A DNA stretch of 20,097 nt from Volvariella volvacea V23 (taxonomy: Eukaryota > Basidiomycota > Agaricomycetes > Agaricales > Pluteaceae): the NCBI GenBank assembly GCA_000349905.1, contig KB722764.1, positions 167,744 to 187,840 of the forward strand, in the 5' to 3' direction. Positions within the stretch are counted from its first letter, which is position 1. The number at the start of each line of letters is the position of its first letter. Positions 18,199 to 20,097 of this stretch are shown in pieces. The notes under the pieces were generated by a model, which saw only the letters and a program-made list of their open reading frames with translations, was not told the DNA's origin and did not search any database. Position numbers and translations under genes: made by a program.

Positions 18199-20097
18199 AT
18201 GAACCACGATTCTCGCTCATCCCCTCATCCCCAAGCTCCCAATGCCGCAAGGCAAGGGTGGGAACTCTTCAATCATGCCATCGTTGACAACAAAAGCGGA
18301 ACGATTACTATAAACGCGCCCCTGACGACAAATATTAACCCAAATTATCACAGTATGTACGCCGGTTGAAATGGCGTCTCAGTAACTGACCCTTCCCAGG
18401 TATAGCGCGAGACCTACTACGAGCGAGAATCATACCCGAAGCTATGCACACGGGAAAAATACACGCAGAACCGTTGACCTGTCATCCTGATACTCGTCAG
18501 GCCATCATCGAGGATATCATTGTTTGGGTTGAGGATAATGAGCGTACCCACCATATCCTTTGGCTTCGTGGACCTGCCGGAATAGGGAAATCAGCGATTG
18601 CAAAGACGGTCGCAGATCACTTAGACCGGCCAAGCTCGAGAGCAACGGTTGCCGGGTCATTCTTCTTTGTAAAAAGAGACCCAAGACGCAACACCCTCAC
18701 CCATTTTGTCGCAACCATTGTGTATCGGCTAGCAGTCACTTTTGAGGACTTAGGGAAGAAAATTGAGGATGTGATATATAGAGATCCAGAGGTTCTGGGG
18801 GCGGACATTGCTGTGCAATGGCAGAAGTTGGTAATTGAGACTGTTGCAACAGTTTCAGACCTTCTACCCGCTGTTATTATCATTGACGGTCTGGACGAAT
18901 GTGGAAATGAGATGGACCAGCGCCTGCTTCTGGATCTCATCACATCCTGTGGCCCTAATTTTCCAATTGCATTTTTGATTGCCAGCCGGTCAGAGGTTCA
19001 CATAGTTAACTACTTCCGAAGAGATACGCTCTCTTCCTACTGTCGTCCCACCATTGACCTCGCCGATTACAAAAATGACCAAGAAATGGGACTATTCATT
19101 CGCTCAAGCTTTTCACGAATTTATACAAACCATCGAGATATTCTAAGGTTTTATTCTACAAATGGAGCCTGGCCATCCCAGCATGTTATCAGGACCATAA
19201 CAGCTCGAGCTGATGGGCAGTATATATATCCTGTTACATTATTCAGATACATTGACCAACACGACGAAAACCCACATATACGCTTACAAGCATGCCTACA
19301 TCAAGTACCAGAGGCACTTTCTGCACTTGATGCACTATATATGCAAATAATGCAATTGTCACACAAGCCCAAAAATCATCATATCCAAGATATTCTATTT
19401 TTACTTACTACACCTAATTTACTTGGTCCACCTATTTCTGGTCCATGCTATCCACTTGGTGCTACCATGTCCAATCTAGCAGCCATCTCTGATTTAGACC
19501 CAGTAGAATGCCGCTTTATGCTAAGAAAGCTTCATTCTGTTATCAATATTCCAGATGAAAATGATATTAGAATGAGCTTTCATCACAAGTCCTTTACAGA
19601 TTTCTTGGCAGGGCAAGCACATAGTCTGCAATACCATACTAGCCAATCTAAATGTGCTCCAAGAATTATTAAAAAATGCTTATTGGCTCTGAAAAATAAA
19701 AAAACTATATATGTTAGAACCTTTCTTCACTGCTGGTGGCGTTGTTCCAAGCTAGTATCTTATACTCAAATTTCATCAAGTGTTTTACTTCAAATTAAAA
19801 GCCTCAATATTCTAAAGATTTTTTGGGATATTCATATGTCAGATTGTATTTGGGGTGATGACCCTTTAGATAGAGATTATATGGTATGGGTAAACACATA
19901 TGGAAAATGGATTGATCTTGCAAAAACAGCATCAGTAGAAGTAGCTGAAATGTGGAAAGCTTCTGCTTCATGTGAAAAATTTCCATTAGGAGGCTATGTC
20001 CATATTGCAGTTACTCATTGTCTATGGGAGCACTATATGTGGGTGGACTATAATAAAGATTATAATGAAGTTTCTGCAGATAAACAGAAAAAAAAGC
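18199..20097 (+). CDS. NACHT-domain NTPase, fungal NLR type, second copy, cut by the window end
   Basis: Exon 1 is 18199-18352 and exon 2 runs from 18400 past the window end; the 47 nt intron has GTATGT, TAACTGAC and cccag signals. The visible part is 617 codons, open throughout. Exon 1 encodes VDNKSGTITINAPLTTN (29-45), the counterpart of the motif in the intact gene. Walker A is GPAGIGKSAIAK (109-120) and Walker B is IIIDGLDECG (about 211-220), then IASRSEVHI, where the usual SRPE is SRSE. The later region has LDALYMQIMQ and HHKSFTDFLA. It is collinear with the gene at 13897-16469 and clearly its paralogue. Base composition falls along the gene: about 45% GC in the row at 18481 but about 33% in rows at 19681 and 19861, against 60% at 14281 in the first copy. 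The last 190 or so residues and the stop lie outside the window. Confidence 0.85.

Noticed and set aside
17896..18207. 103-codon minus-strand stretch as a real gene
   Set aside because: Overlaps the NACHT start codon head to head, has no recognised domain and no supporting splice pattern; left as a note in the gap.
1..20097. CRISPR array, insertion sequence, prokaryotic operon or transposase
   Set aside because: No spaced direct repeats, terminal inverted repeats or transposase motifs were seen by eye; spliceosomal introns show the DNA is eukaryotic.

Overview
The window looks like nuclear DNA of a filamentous basidiomycete, probably an agaricomycete. This is inferred from intron-dense genes with mostly 46-78 nt introns and GT-AG borders, CTAAC/CTGAC-type branch points, TATA boxes with CT-rich leaders, and the gene families present. 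The organism itself cannot be named from the sequence. All gene models below were spliced by hand.

Left part (1-6660): a truncated, unrecognised minus-strand coding region (1-593), a doubtful small gene (794-1351), then a well-supported eight-exon histidine-phosphatase-fold gene on the minus strand (1943-3735). Its RHG motif reads RNG and it has a C-terminal membrane segment. Upstream on the same strand, 5111-5833 appears to hold a decayed copy of that gene. The rest of 3736-6660 has no gene I can support.

Middle part (6661-9735): two housekeeping genes start head to head from a 128 bp gap. One is SRP72 (minus, 347 aa, short for the family) and the other is a pinin/SDK/memA-type splicing-associated protein (plus, 367 aa), whose first intron appears to be of the GC-AG class.

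Right part (10837-20097): an expanding and decaying cluster of fungal NLR-type NACHT NTPase genes, all on the plus strand. It contains a 3'-end relic (10837-11278), an intact four-exon gene of 804 aa (13897-16469), a 5'-end relic (16683-16998) and a second NACHT gene that runs off the window (18199->20097). Between the first relic and the intact gene lies a minus-strand gene for a secreted-type, single-pass membrane protein with an eight-cysteine CFEM-like ectodomain (11672-13323). It shares a 573 bp divergent intergenic region with the intact NACHT gene.

The three NACHT 5' ends share a small first exon with a G-T-I/N-rich motif, which is the best candidate for an undescribed signalling element here. 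No WD40, ankyrin or TPR repeats follow the NACHT module.
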